A stretch of DNA of 64,000 nucleotides, from positions 74,624-138,623 of the forward strand of contig CAYPJE010000003.1 of NCBI GenBank assembly GCA_964410945.1, read 5' to 3'. The position numbers and the translations under genes are program-made. Shown here piece by piece: positions 52,876 to 61,785 of this stretch (positions within the stretch are counted from its first letter, which is position 1; the number at the start of each line of letters is the position of its first letter). This DNA is from CAYPJE01 sp964410945. GTDB lineage: Bacteria; Fidelibacterota; Marinisomatia; Marinisomatales; TCS56. The notes below the pieces were generated by a model, which made no database searches, was not told the DNA's origin, and saw only the letters and a program-made list of their open reading frames with translations.

Positions 52876-52895
52876 GTAACTCTGATATGAGTTAC
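52876..52895. promoter_or_regulatory. Palindromic operator 3 (proposed TrmB-like site)
   Basis: GTAACTCT-GATA-TGAGTTAC: the same arms as operators 1 and 2 with one mismatch in the left arm. It is flanked by GC on either side (GCGTAAC ... GTTACGC), which lengthens the palindrome by two pairs. Confidence 0.7.
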
Positions 52896-52945
52896 GCCCC
52901 TGTTTACGGCAAGACTTAGTTTACCTTAACATAAGGGGATACATA

Positions 52946-55570
52946 ATGAGAAAACTGATAACAGCAATTGTGCTGGTTGGGATGTCCCAATTTTTGCTGG
53001 GTGTAAATGTTACATTCCAAGCAAATCTGGCCACCTTCTCAGGTGGAGCTACGGACTCGACCAGTACTGTTCATATCCGAGGTGACATGAATAGCTGGGG
53101 TGATACCAATCCTCTGACACACGTGTCAGGTGATATCTGGTCAGTTACCCTTGACCTGGCTGCTGGCACTTATGGATACAAGCTTACTCACACCGATGCC
53201 CTGGGTGCTTTAACCTGGGAAGACAATATTGGTGGGAACCGCAGCATTACAGTTGAATCGACTGAGATGACGGTCGAGCATTATTTTGATGCCCTGTCAG
53301 CTCCCTACACGGCTACCGACAGTGTTGATGTCTGGTTCCGAGTCAACATGGCTGGTGTAGTTGCCTATGATGGTACCAGTCCCGTCGGTGTTCGTGGTTC
53401 GCTGCCCATCGATCCCACCTGGGAAACAGCCGAAGGGCTCACCCAGGAAGGTGACACCGATTTCTATTCCGGTGTTATCCGGTTCCCGTCTGAAGACGTG
53501 GGTGATACAATCACTTACAAATTCGTCTGGGGTCCGCTATCCGGTTGGGATGGTGTCAACTGGGAATCTCCCAAGAAAGATACCTGGGAAACGTCCGGCA
53601 ATCGTTATTTCTTCGTAGGTAACGATACCACCCTGGCCTGGCAGTACTTCAGTGATGAAGCACCGGTCGCTGCTTTGGATACTTTTGCAGTAACCTTCGT
53701 ACTGAATACTTCCACATTGGACAATTTCACCGATTCGACTGCCATCGGTTTCTCCACCGGTAATTATGACAGCTGGAATCATTACAATGATACTTTGACC
53801 ACGGTTGGTGACTACAGTTCAATTACACTTGATTTTGTTGGACCAGCGGACGGTTACGATTTTGACTATAAATTCCTGTATCAAATTCCAGCAACCGAAG
53901 AAACTGTTTGGGAAGGTGTAGCTGATCGTTCCGCTACGGTTACCGGTGATACAACCATCTTCCATTACTGGGATGATAATGCGCCGTTCGTAGCTACCGA
54001 CAGTGTTGATGTCTGGTTCCGCGTTAATATGGCTGGTGTCGCTGCTTATGATGGTGAACCAGTGGCTGTCCGCGGTTCCATTCCGCACGATCCGACCTGG
54101 GAAACCGGCTATGAACTGACACAGGAAGGTGATTCCGATTACTATTCCGGCCTGATGAAATTCCCGACCACAGATATTGGTGATACCATCACCTATAAAT
54201 TTGTCTGGGGTACTGGTGCCGCTCTGACAACCTGGGATAACGTGAATTGGGAACAACCCACGATCGATACCTGGGAAACTTCCGGTAATCGTTACTTCTT
54301 CGTTGGCAGTGATACTACCCTGGCCTTCAAATACTTCAGTGATGAACCACCCACCGGACAGGAAGCAGTTACAGCTTATGTCTACTTCACCGTTGATATG
54401 GCCGCCTACGAGGAAATGGGCCTATTCAGTGTAGTGAAAAAAGACTCCGTTCAGGTGCGCGGTGGTTTCAACGGCTGGGCCGGCACAGCTGCCCCCGATG
54501 GATCAGACCTGAAAGCACTGCGAATTCCCAACACTACCTACTATGAGCTGAATGCTCCGGTAACCAAGTTTGTGGATACTGACGATTATTATAAGTATTA
54601 CATCAAGCTCAGTGCCGAATCGCTGGATGATTTCATGGATGCCAATGACTCTCTGTTCTACGAAGACATTGGTTATGAAAATCCACCGCTCCAGGGTGCC
54701 GGAAACCGCTCCTACACCTTTGAAGGTGATGTCAACAATCCGCAGATCATCGGCCTGGAATACTACAACGGCCTCCCGGCCGCCGGTATTGTCCCCGATG
54801 GTCATACGGTCACATTGACCCACAGTGTGGATATGAGCGGAATCATTTCCCAGACCCTGTTTGACCCGGCCACCGATACGGTCCGGATCATTTTCCAGGA
54901 TCACTGGTCACTGTACCTCCAGGGAATGTGGATTGCCGATAATTACTATCATCCCGACCTGGTGCTGAATGATGCCGGAACCGATGGCGATGCCACAGCC
55001 GGCGACCAGATTTACACGGTTACTTATGATATTACCGGTATGACGCCGCTGTACATCATGTATGTTTATGAAATTCATGGTGTCAATGCCCTTTCAGAGG
55101 GCGGCGGTTACGACTTCGGACGTTATCGTATCCGATACATCGTTCCGGAAGGTACCAATGCCAGTAACCTGACCTGGCCCACCACGTGGACTTTCCCACA
55201 GGATACCTGGACTACTGATCCACCGCTGGTCGTAGAAGACCCACCGGCAGCGATTTTCACGGTTGGTGTTGGCGATGAACCGGTTGTTCCACAGGAATTC
55301 ACCGTGTTCCAGAACTATCCCAACCCGTTCAATCCGGAAACAGAAATCAAATTCTATCTCTCGGAAGCCGGTCTGGTAAAGATGAACATCTACAATATTC
55401 TGGGACAGAAAGTACTCTCCTATGAGAATGAATTCATTAGTAAGGGTACCTATGGTCTGCGCTGGAACGGAACTGACAATCATGGTCAGGCCGTCTCAAG
55501 TGGTGTCTATTTCTACGAAATCGTGACAGCGAATCATCGCATCACCAAGAAAATGACATTACTCAAGTAA
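52946..55570 (+). CDS. Multi-module secreted glucan-binding protein with sorting domain
   Basis: An 874-residue exported, non-catalytic protein. It begins with a signal peptide (LITAIVLVGMSQFLLG) and a CBM20-like module (VTFQANLATFSGGATDSTSTVHIRGDMNSWG). Two near-identical modules follow, each starting ATDSVDVWFRVNMAGV and ending ETSGNRYFFVG-DTTLA-YFSDE, 227 residues apart, separated by a related domain; a fourth module (VQVRGGFNGWAG) and a DPATDTVRIIFQDHW domain come next. It ends with NYPNPFNPETEIKFYLSEAG, IYNILGQKV and KKMTLLK. No catalytic residues of GH13 are present, so it likely tethers starch at the cell surface, like SusE/SusF. It has its own operator copy. Confidence 0.82.
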   Translation: MRKLITAIVLVGMSQFLLGVNVTFQANLATFSGGATDSTSTVHIRGDMNSWGDTNPLTHVSGDIWSVTLDLAAGTYGYKLTHTDALGALTWEDNIGGNRSITVESTEMTVEHYFDALSAPYTATDSVDVWFRVNMAGVVAYDGTSPVGVRGSLPIDPTWETAEGLTQEGDTDFYSGVIRFPSEDVGDTITYKFVWGPLSGWDGVNWESPKKDTWETSGNRYFFVGNDTTLAWQYFSDEAPVAALDTFAVTFVLNTSTLDNFTDSTAIGFSTGNYDSWNHYNDTLTTVGDYSSITLDFVGPADGYDFDYKFLYQIPATEETVWEGVADRSATVTGDTTIFHYWDDNAPFVATDSVDVWFRVNMAGVAAYDGEPVAVRGSIPHDPTWETGYELTQEGDSDYYSGLMKFPTTDIGDTITYKFVWGTGAALTTWDNVNWEQPTIDTWETSGNRYFFVGSDTTLAFKYFSDEPPTGQEAVTAYVYFTVDMAAYEEMGLFSVVKKDSVQVRGGFNGWAGTAAPDGSDLKALRIPNTTYYELNAPVTKFVDTDDYYKYYIKLSAESLDDFMDANDSLFYEDIGYENPPLQGAGNRSYTFEGDVNNPQIIGLEYYNGLPAAGIVPDGHTVTLTHSVDMSGIISQTLFDPATDTVRIIFQDHWSLYLQGMWIADNYYHPDLVLNDAGTDGDATAGDQIYTVTYDITGMTPLYIMYVYEIHGVNALSEGGGYDFGRYRIRYIVPEGTNASNLTWPTTWTFPQDTWTTDPPLVVEDPPAAIFTVGVGDEPVVPQEFTVFQNYPNPFNPETEIKFYLSEAGLVKMNIYNILGQKVLSYENEFISKGTYGLRWNGTDNHGQAVSSGVYFYEIVTANHRITKKMTLLK

Positions 55571-55595
55571 GTACTTCATTACTTTATTATCTCTT

Positions 55596-55630
55596 ACAAA
55601 ACGGGCTTCTTTTGAAGCCCGTTTTGTTTA
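55596..55630. terminator. Strong Rho-independent terminator
   Basis: A 13-bp perfect stem (55597-55609 with 55614-55626, CAAAACGGGCTTC and its complement) with a TTTT loop, followed by TTT. It lies 26 bp after the glucan-binding protein gene and marks the end of the glucan island; the arms start and end in A/T runs, so it could work in both directions. Confidence 0.92.
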
Positions 55631-55666
55631 TATAATCATTAATTTTAATCAACAATAATTTCTGAT

Positions 55667-57535
55667 TTGGCAAAAGTGAATAGTAAAAAGATCTGGCTGT
55701 TCCGGGTGATCTTATTTTCCATCCCGGTGTTAATTCTGCTGCTGGCGGAACTGGCGCTGCGCATCGGCAGTTATCAAAAGGAATACGGCCAGGCAATTGT
55801 CCCTTACAAATACCACAGTGATTACCTCACCAGCAATCGATCTGTCGGTCAATTATATTTCGGGAAATCCAGTTACGGGGCCTTTGGCACCCAGGATACA
55901 TTTTTAAAGAATAAACCAGCCGACCGGATCAGAATCTTTGCCCTGGGAGGATCATCCACTGCCGGGTATCCCTATATGTACTCCGGTACTTTCCCGGCCC
56001 TGCTGGAACAACGTCTGCAGGCCCTTTATCCCGATCACCCGGTTGAAGTAATCAACCTGGGGATGACCGCCGTGAACAGCTATACCGTCCGTGATCTCGC
56101 CCGTGCCTGTCTGGACTACAATCCAGACCTGTTGATTATCTATGCCGGCCATAATGAATTCTATGGCACCCTGGGATCGGGGTCGGCCCGCTCGGCCATC
56201 GGAACCAGAAGGAACCTGACTCTGGCCTACCTCAATCTCAGAAGGATCAAGCTTTTTCAGTTGATCAGTAATCTGGCCGGGCGAATCATCAAATCCGATA
56301 AACAGAACACTGATACATCCGGAACCCTGATGGCCACCATGGCTGAAAACCAGTCGATTGCATTGGACAGCAAACTTTACCGGAAAACCGGCGAAATCTT
56401 CCGGGCCAATGTAACTGATATCATCAGGTGGTACCAGCCGGAGGGAGTACCGGTATTACTGTCCACCTTAGTCAGTAACCTGAAGGATCAGCCCCCCTTC
56501 GTATCACTTCCCGGGGACAGCAGCGCCCAAGATCATTACCAGGCCGGCCGGCAGGCTGAACAGCAGGGGCAATTCAAGCTGGCTGATTACCATTACCGCC
56601 AGGCCAAAGACAGGGATGGTTTGCGTTTCCGGGCCAGTGAAGACCTAAACAAGATCATTCGCTCCTTCAATAATGAAACTGGCGTTTTCATCTGTGATAC
56701 CGATAACTGGTTCCGGTCAATTTCACCTGATGGTCTAATCGGAAATAATTTGATTCTTGAGCATTTGCATCCCAACCTGGAGGGTTATTTCCAGATTGCC
56801 AAGGCCCTGTCCCACACCATAGTGGGAATGAATCTACTGCGGATTACCCATCCTGACCTGCCACCTCCGGTTACTCAGCCTGATGATGGTTTTTTCCGCC
56901 AACGGATGCCGGTGACCGAACTGGATCACCAGATAGCGAATTACCGGATACAAATCCTCACCTCCGGCTGGCCGTTCAATAATTCCGATCGTTATATCGG
57001 AACCGCTGACCTGCAACCAACAACCAGAATCGAATCACTGGCCAAAGCGGTATTGACCCGCGACAGCAATTTTGAAAAAGCCCATGTGGAACTGGCCGAA
57101 TATTTTCGACAGAATGGTAATATCGAACGGGCTATCGCGGAATACCGGGTACTGTCCACCACCTTTCCGGCCAATGAATCGCCATATCAAGCCCTGGGGA
57201 AGCTTTATATCGAAGCAGGCGATTATACAGCCGCCAAACCGGTTCTGAGGCATACGATAGAATTAATCAACGACAGCTACAGCTATAAATGGCTGGGGGC
57301 GATCCTGGTCAATGAAAGTGATTCGCGATCGGCAATTCCCTACCTGAAAAAGGCCGTGCAATTAAATCCGGTCGACTACCAGGCCAGTTATAATCTAAGT
57401 GGGGCTTATTTCCTGAATGGGGATACAACACTGGCTCTGCGGCAATTGGATCTGTTGCTGGGGAAAAACCCCCGTTTCCCCGGTGCACAACAGTTTTATA
57501 ATGATCTGACTAAAGCCCGACAGAAAAAGAAATGA
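55667..57535 (+). CDS. SGNH/GDSL hydrolase with C-terminal TPRs, copy 1
   Basis: A 622-residue membrane-anchored protein, starting at TTG 55667 (GTG at 55676 is an alternative). One transmembrane helix (residues 11-30) is followed by a periplasmic SGNH domain: FALGGSSTAGYP (Ser-nucleophile block I, about 92-102), INLGMTAVNSYTV (block II), YAGHNEFYG (GHNE, block III, 160-168) and LEHLHPNLEGYF (block V His near 365). TPR repeats fill about 460-620. Such proteins remove or transfer acyl groups on glycans. The next gene is a close paralogue, overlapping by 4 bp. No sulfatase or acyltransferase partner is nearby. Confidence 0.82.
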   Translation: MAKVNSKKIWLFRVILFSIPVLILLLAELALRIGSYQKEYGQAIVPYKYHSDYLTSNRSVGQLYFGKSSYGAFGTQDTFLKNKPADRIRIFALGGSSTAGYPYMYSGTFPALLEQRLQALYPDHPVEVINLGMTAVNSYTVRDLARACLDYNPDLLIIYAGHNEFYGTLGSGSARSAIGTRRNLTLAYLNLRRIKLFQLISNLAGRIIKSDKQNTDTSGTLMATMAENQSIALDSKLYRKTGEIFRANVTDIIRWYQPEGVPVLLSTLVSNLKDQPPFVSLPGDSSAQDHYQAGRQAEQQGQFKLADYHYRQAKDRDGLRFRASEDLNKIIRSFNNETGVFICDTDNWFRSISPDGLIGNNLILEHLHPNLEGYFQIAKALSHTIVGMNLLRITHPDLPPPVTQPDDGFFRQRMPVTELDHQIANYRIQILTSGWPFNNSDRYIGTADLQPTTRIESLAKAVLTRDSNFEKAHVELAEYFRQNGNIERAIAEYRVLSTTFPANESPYQALGKLYIEAGDYTAAKPVLRHTIELINDSYSYKWLGAILVNESDSRSAIPYLKKAVQLNPVDYQASYNLSGAYFLNGDTTLALRQLDLLLGKNPRFPGAQQFYNDLTKARQKKK

Positions 57536-59364
57536 TAAACTCCCGATTGAGAAAATTTATCTTCCCTCTGATCCTGGCACTACTGCCGATCCTATTGATC
57601 GGTATCATAGAAATCGGACTGCGGATATTTGATTACGGCCCAAACCTGGATTTATTCGAACCATATCCGGAACTCAACGGGTACCTGATCCCTAACCCCG
57701 ATGTGGCCCTGCGCTATTTTCCACCACCCTCTCCCACCGGATTTCCAACGGATGACATATTCCTTAAAGACAAGCCTGACAACACTAAACGGATCTTTGT
57801 GCTGGGGGGATCGAGTACGGCCGGCTTTCCTTATTTCTTCAATGGTTGTTTCTCAATTTCACTGGAAGACCGGTTAATAGCAGCTTACCCCGATTACAAT
57901 TTCGAAGTGATTAATCTGGGAATGACAGCAGTGGGCAGTTATACCGTACGGGAATTCGCCCGAACATGCCTGGATTATGAACCTGACCTGCTGGTTATCT
58001 ATGCCGGACATAATGAATTCTACGGCGTCCTGGGTTCAGGCTCTACTCTGTCAGGTGCCCAAGCCAATCGGACATTAACCCTGGCCCTGTTAAAGCTACG
58101 CCACCTGAAACTTTACCAACTTATACAGGATGGAGCCCGCCGGATCAAGCGGTCAACGGCAGCAAATGAAACCGGAACCCTCATGGCCCGCATGGCCGGC
58201 GATCAGGCAATTCCAATCGACAGTGAAAAATATACCCGGACCGCTGAAATCTTTTGCAGAAACCTCGCTGATATCGTGAACCGGTATCAAAAACAGAACG
58301 TGCCGGTGGTCCTTTCAACCCTGGCCAGTAATTTGTGCGACCAGCCACCGTTCGTTTCTCTGCCGGAGGACACAACCGCCGAAGGGCATTTCAACATTGC
58401 CCGGTTGGCTGAACACAACGGACAATTCACCCGGGCCGATTATCATTACAGCCGGGCCCGGGATCTGGATGGCCTGCGTTTCCGGGCCAGTTCGGATTTC
58501 AATAAAACAATAAAATCATTTGGCAAGCGGTCCGGAGTATACATCTGCGATGTGGAGCATTGGTTCAAATCAATTTCTCCCAATGGACTGACCGGTACCA
58601 ACCTGATGCTGGAACATCTCCATCCTAATCAGGAGGGCTACTTCCAGATTGGCAAAGCCCTGGCTGGCACTGTCATCGATAATAGAGTGCTGGGATTAAA
58701 AGCCCGGCCATTGCCACCGGATGAGTTCTTTTACCGGCTGTCGGCGCTCACGGAGCTGGACCACACAATTGCCGACTACCAGGTCCAGGTACTGCTTAGC
58801 GGTTGGCCCTTTCAGCCGGGCAAGCGGCATTTGTACCTGTCGGATATCGAACCGGCCACCACAATCGAGGCACTGGCACTTCAAACATTGAAAAAGGAAT
58901 TGAATTTCTGGGATGCCCATTACCAGGCGGCGGAATACTATATTGAAAGGCAGGATTTGAAGTCCGCACAACAGGAGGCACGGGCTTTGATCCGCGCTTT
59001 TCCCTATCGCTGGCAGGGGTACCTGCTTATTGGTAAAATCAAGGTGCTGGGACGGGACTATTCCGGTGCCCTGCAGGCCTTCCACCGGGTCGAATCGATG
59101 GTAACGGAACCCTACAGTCAGAAATGGATCGGCACCATCCTGCTGAATAATCAGCAACCTGAACAAGCCATTCCCTATCTGGAAAAAGCCAACTCCATGT
59201 TATCCAATGACTATCAATTGATGTATAATCTCAGTGGTGCTTACATGGTATCGGGCCAGCTCCAAAAAGCTTTTAAGCTGGTCCAGCAGATCAAAACGGA
59301 AGCTCCGGACTTCCCCGGCATCGATCAGCTCTATGCCCAGTTGACCGGGTTACTCAAAAAATAG
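57532..59364 (+). CDS. SGNH/GDSL hydrolase with C-terminal TPRs, copy 2
   Basis: A 610-residue paralogue of the preceding gene with the same plan: N-terminal transmembrane helix (LILALLPILLIGIIEIGL), block I FVLGGSSTAGFPYFF, block II NLGMTAVGSYTV, GHNE in YAGHNEFYGVLGSG, block V LEHLHPNQEGYF, and TPRs at about 450-610. Most motif words are shared with copy 1, so this is a tandem duplication followed by divergence. It ends by overlapping the 3' end of the DUF5989 gene (11 bp) on the other strand. Both copies keep all catalytic residues, so both may be active, perhaps on different acyl groups. Confidence 0.82.
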   Translation: MINSRLRKFIFPLILALLPILLIGIIEIGLRIFDYGPNLDLFEPYPELNGYLIPNPDVALRYFPPPSPTGFPTDDIFLKDKPDNTKRIFVLGGSSTAGFPYFFNGCFSISLEDRLIAAYPDYNFEVINLGMTAVGSYTVREFARTCLDYEPDLLVIYAGHNEFYGVLGSGSTLSGAQANRTLTLALLKLRHLKLYQLIQDGARRIKRSTAANETGTLMARMAGDQAIPIDSEKYTRTAEIFCRNLADIVNRYQKQNVPVVLSTLASNLCDQPPFVSLPEDTTAEGHFNIARLAEHNGQFTRADYHYSRARDLDGLRFRASSDFNKTIKSFGKRSGVYICDVEHWFKSISPNGLTGTNLMLEHLHPNQEGYFQIGKALAGTVIDNRVLGLKARPLPPDEFFYRLSALTELDHTIADYQVQVLLSGWPFQPGKRHLYLSDIEPATTIEALALQTLKKELNFWDAHYQAAEYYIERQDLKSAQQEARALIRAFPYRWQGYLLIGKIKVLGRDYSGALQAFHRVESMVTEPYSQKWIGTILLNNQQPEQAIPYLEKANSMLSNDYQLMYNLSGAYMVSGQLQKAFKLVQQIKTEAPDFPGIDQLYAQLTGLLKK

Positions 59365-59512
59365 CGTAAATAAACGGGGCCAGGGCCGAACCCTCGGCAA
59401 ATACCGCAATCACGGCCAGTAACAGTAGAAAGAATATGATCGGTCCCAACCACCATTTTTTACGCACCTTGAGATATTGCCACAATTCAGACCACAGACT
59501 GGTTGAAGCCAT
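59354..59512 (-). CDS. DUF5989 small membrane protein
   Basis: A 52-residue ORF read leftward from the ATG at 59512 (MASTSLWSELWQYLKVRKKW...) to a TGA at 59354. The pattern ELWQYLKVRKKWWLGPII, then a hydrophobic helix, then FAEGSALAPFIYAIF, is the DUF5989 family, which is nearly always next to SxtJ and a carbamoyltransferase. It forms one transmembrane helix. Its start overlaps the SxtJ stop by one base (TAATG). Its function is unknown; the conserved company suggests a membrane complex with SxtJ. Confidence 0.88.
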   Translation of the reverse strand: MASTSLWSELWQYLKVRKKWWLGPIIFFLLLLAVIAVFAEGSALAPFIYAIF

Positions 59513-59925
59513 TAAAACATCCTTTCAAGATTAGCTTGATCATCACTATCCCTGGCGATCCAGTAACTCCCTGAACGGTACTTCCGTTCCAGTGAATCTT
59601 TTCCGGCCACCCTCCGGATCAGCCCGATGGGGGTCAGGATAATATAGAATAAAATAATCAGAATCAAATGGGTTATGGTGAATCCGATCAGGTTGGCAAT
59701 GATCATCCAGGGATAATATATCACTACCAGAAACCGCGGCAATATCGCTGCCAAAGAGCCAACAATGACACCCGCAAATACAAGGTTCCACGGAGTATGA
59801 CCGGCAACTATAAACCGAGCTGTCCCAACAAAAGCAAGAAAACCAGCCAGTATAAATCCGAACTGTCTGACCTTTTCCCGGCCGGTATCGACCTTGAACA
59901 ACCCGCTGTATTTAGTCCAGTTCAT
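59512..59925 (-). CDS. SxtJ-family membrane protein
   Basis: A 137-residue membrane protein from the ATG at 59925, preceded by a GGCGGG ribosome site; the earlier in-frame ATG at 60039 lies within the carbamoyltransferase gene. The sequence MNWTKYSGLFKVDTGREKVRQFGFILAG, FVGTARFIVAG, and the C-terminal LTPIGLIRRVAGKDSLERKYRSGSYW matches SxtJ-type proteins (first named from saxitoxin clusters, but widespread next to carbamoyltransferases). It has about three to four helices. It is encoded between the carbamoyltransferase, which it overlaps by 14 bp, and DUF5989. Not evidence for saxitoxin production. Confidence 0.85.
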   Translation of the reverse strand: MNWTKYSGLFKVDTGREKVRQFGFILAGFLAFVGTARFIVAGHTPWNLVFAGVIVGSLAAILPRFLVVIYYPWMIIANLIGFTITHLILIILFYIILTPIGLIRRVAGKDSLERKYRSGSYWIARDSDDQANLERMF

Positions 59926-61729
59926 ATTTTTCCCGCCAATCTTCACGTTCAGAATATTCCGATTGTTCTTTTTTATCCAGCAGAAAATCCCCCATGATAA
60001 GGTAATCCATTTCGGTACGCATGAAACAGCGGTAGGCATCCTCCGGGCTGGCTACAATTGGTTCACCACGGACATTGAAGCTGGTATTGACAATCACCGG
60101 ACACCCGGTCAGCCGGTGAAAGGCTGTGAGCAGGTCATAGTAGCGGGGATTGGTCTCCCGGTTGACGCTTTGGATGCGGGCGGAATTGTCAACATGGGTT
60201 ACGGCGGGAATTGTGGAACGCCTGCGCTTCAACCGGTCCAGTCCCTGCGCATCGGAGCCATTATTTTCCAGCCGGTGATTGGAGTGTACGTCAGCCACCA
60301 GCAGCATGTAGGGACTGGACCGGTCAATTTCAAACCAGTTACCGATTTCCCCTTCCAGGATCGAAGGGGCAAAAGGCCGGAACGATTCCCGGTATTTGAT
60401 TTTCAGGTTCATGGTGGTCTGCATTTCCGGTGAGCGGGCATCGCCAAGGATACTGCGATTTCCCAGGGCCCGGGGACCAAACTCCATCCGGCCCTGGAAC
60501 CAGCCCAGGACTTTTTCATCGGCGATCAAGGCCGCTCCGGTTTCTGCCGGATTATTAAGTGGTTTAAACGGAATCCGGTTACTTACCAGGTACTGGCGGA
60601 TATCATCATTACTAAATTCAGGCCCCAGATAGGAGCCCTGCTGACTATCGCGACGCTCGTTTACTTCGCGAGGTTGCTCCAGTTGGAGGTGCCAGGCGGC
60701 AAAGGCCGCCCCCAGGGCACCACCGGCATCCCCGGCGGCAGGCTGAATCCAGATATCATCGATCAGCCCACTACGCAGGAGTTTACCGTTGCTGACGCAA
60801 TTCAGAGCCACCCCGCCGGCCAGGCAAAGATTCCGCTGCCCGGTCACACCGATGGCATGGCGGACCGTCCGGAACATGGCTTCCTCGGTCACCACCTGCA
60901 CCGAGGCGGCCAAATCCATTTCACGCTGGGTCAATTCGGTTTCAGGTTTCCGAGGACGTCCTCCGAAAAGACGGTCGAAACGTTTGTTGGTCATGGTGAG
61001 ACCGGCACAGTAATTAAAATATTCCATGTTCAAACGGAAGGAACCATCATCCTTGAGATCAATCAGATTGTCATAAATAGTCTCCACATAACGCGGCTCT
61101 CCGTACGGAGCCAGCCCCATGACTTTATATTCCCCGGAGTTGACCCGAAACCCGGTGTAATAGGTGAAGGCGGAATACAGCAATCCCAGGGAATGGGGAA
61201 AGTGGAGTTCGTTCTGAATTTCGATCCGGTTGCCCCGCCCCGTACCCCAACTGGTGGTGGTCCATTCGCCTACTCCATCCATGGTAATGAAAGTGGCTTC
61301 TTCAAAAGGCGAAGGGTAAAAGGCGGCCGCAGCGTGGGACTGATGATGTTCCGGGAATAAAATCTGCCCAGCGTAACCCAGCTCCTTTTCCAATATCCGA
61401 TGAAGCCATAGCTTGCGCTTTAGCCAGACCGGCATAGCGGTCAGGAAAGACCTGATACCCAGCGGAGCATTATCCACATAGGTCTCCAGCAGCCGTTCGA
61501 ATTTCAGCAATGGCTTATCGTAAAAAGCGACAATATCCAGATCAGTGATATTAATTTCAGCATAGTCCAGACAGAAATCAATGGCCTGAACAGGAAAATC
61601 AGGATCGTGTTTTTTACGGGAAAATCGTTCCTCCTGAGCGGCAGCAATAATCTCTCCATTCCGCAGCAGGCAGGCAGCGGAATCATGGTAGAAGGCTGAT
61701 ATTCCCAGGGTGTATTGCGGTGCAGACAT
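59912..61729 (-). CDS. NodU/CmcH-family carbamoyltransferase
   Basis: A 605-residue O-carbamoyltransferase that uses carbamoyl phosphate and ATP to carbamoylate a hydroxyl on a sugar or other small molecule. N-terminal Kae1-like domain: LGISAFYHDSAACLL, EERFSRKKHDPDFP, HHQSHAAAAFYPSPF and ITMDGVGEWTTTSWG; C-terminal domain: GRMEFGPRALGNRSILGDAR and PFAPSIL. The length is typical of NodU. Acceptor is unknown. It is first in a three-gene minus-strand operon with SxtJ and DUF5989 and converges on the SGNH pair. Confidence 0.93.
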   Translation of the reverse strand: MSAPQYTLGISAFYHDSAACLLRNGEIIAAAQEERFSRKKHDPDFPVQAIDFCLDYAEINITDLDIVAFYDKPLLKFERLLETYVDNAPLGIRSFLTAMPVWLKRKLWLHRILEKELGYAGQILFPEHHQSHAAAAFYPSPFEEATFITMDGVGEWTTTSWGTGRGNRIEIQNELHFPHSLGLLYSAFTYYTGFRVNSGEYKVMGLAPYGEPRYVETIYDNLIDLKDDGSFRLNMEYFNYCAGLTMTNKRFDRLFGGRPRKPETELTQREMDLAASVQVVTEEAMFRTVRHAIGVTGQRNLCLAGGVALNCVSNGKLLRSGLIDDIWIQPAAGDAGGALGAAFAAWHLQLEQPREVNERRDSQQGSYLGPEFSNDDIRQYLVSNRIPFKPLNNPAETGAALIADEKVLGWFQGRMEFGPRALGNRSILGDARSPEMQTTMNLKIKYRESFRPFAPSILEGEIGNWFEIDRSSPYMLLVADVHSNHRLENNGSDAQGLDRLKRRRSTIPAVTHVDNSARIQSVNRETNPRYYDLLTAFHRLTGCPVIVNTSFNVRGEPIVASPEDAYRCFMRTEMDYLIMGDFLLDKKEQSEYSEREDWREKYELD

Positions 61730-61785
61730 AATTAATTCTGAGCCCTAAATTCAAGGCGGAGACAGGAAAAATTTAAGGGAATTTG

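Noticed and set aside
60674..61360. 228-codon ORF antisense to the carbamoyltransferase gene
   Set aside because: It is a shadow of a well-supported gene with clear catalytic motifs; its own translation has no recognisable domain.
59512..61729. Saxitoxin-like biosynthetic cluster
   Set aside because: SxtJ and carbamoyltransferase occur widely together without toxin genes; no polyketide, amidinotransferase or other toxin-pathway gene is present.
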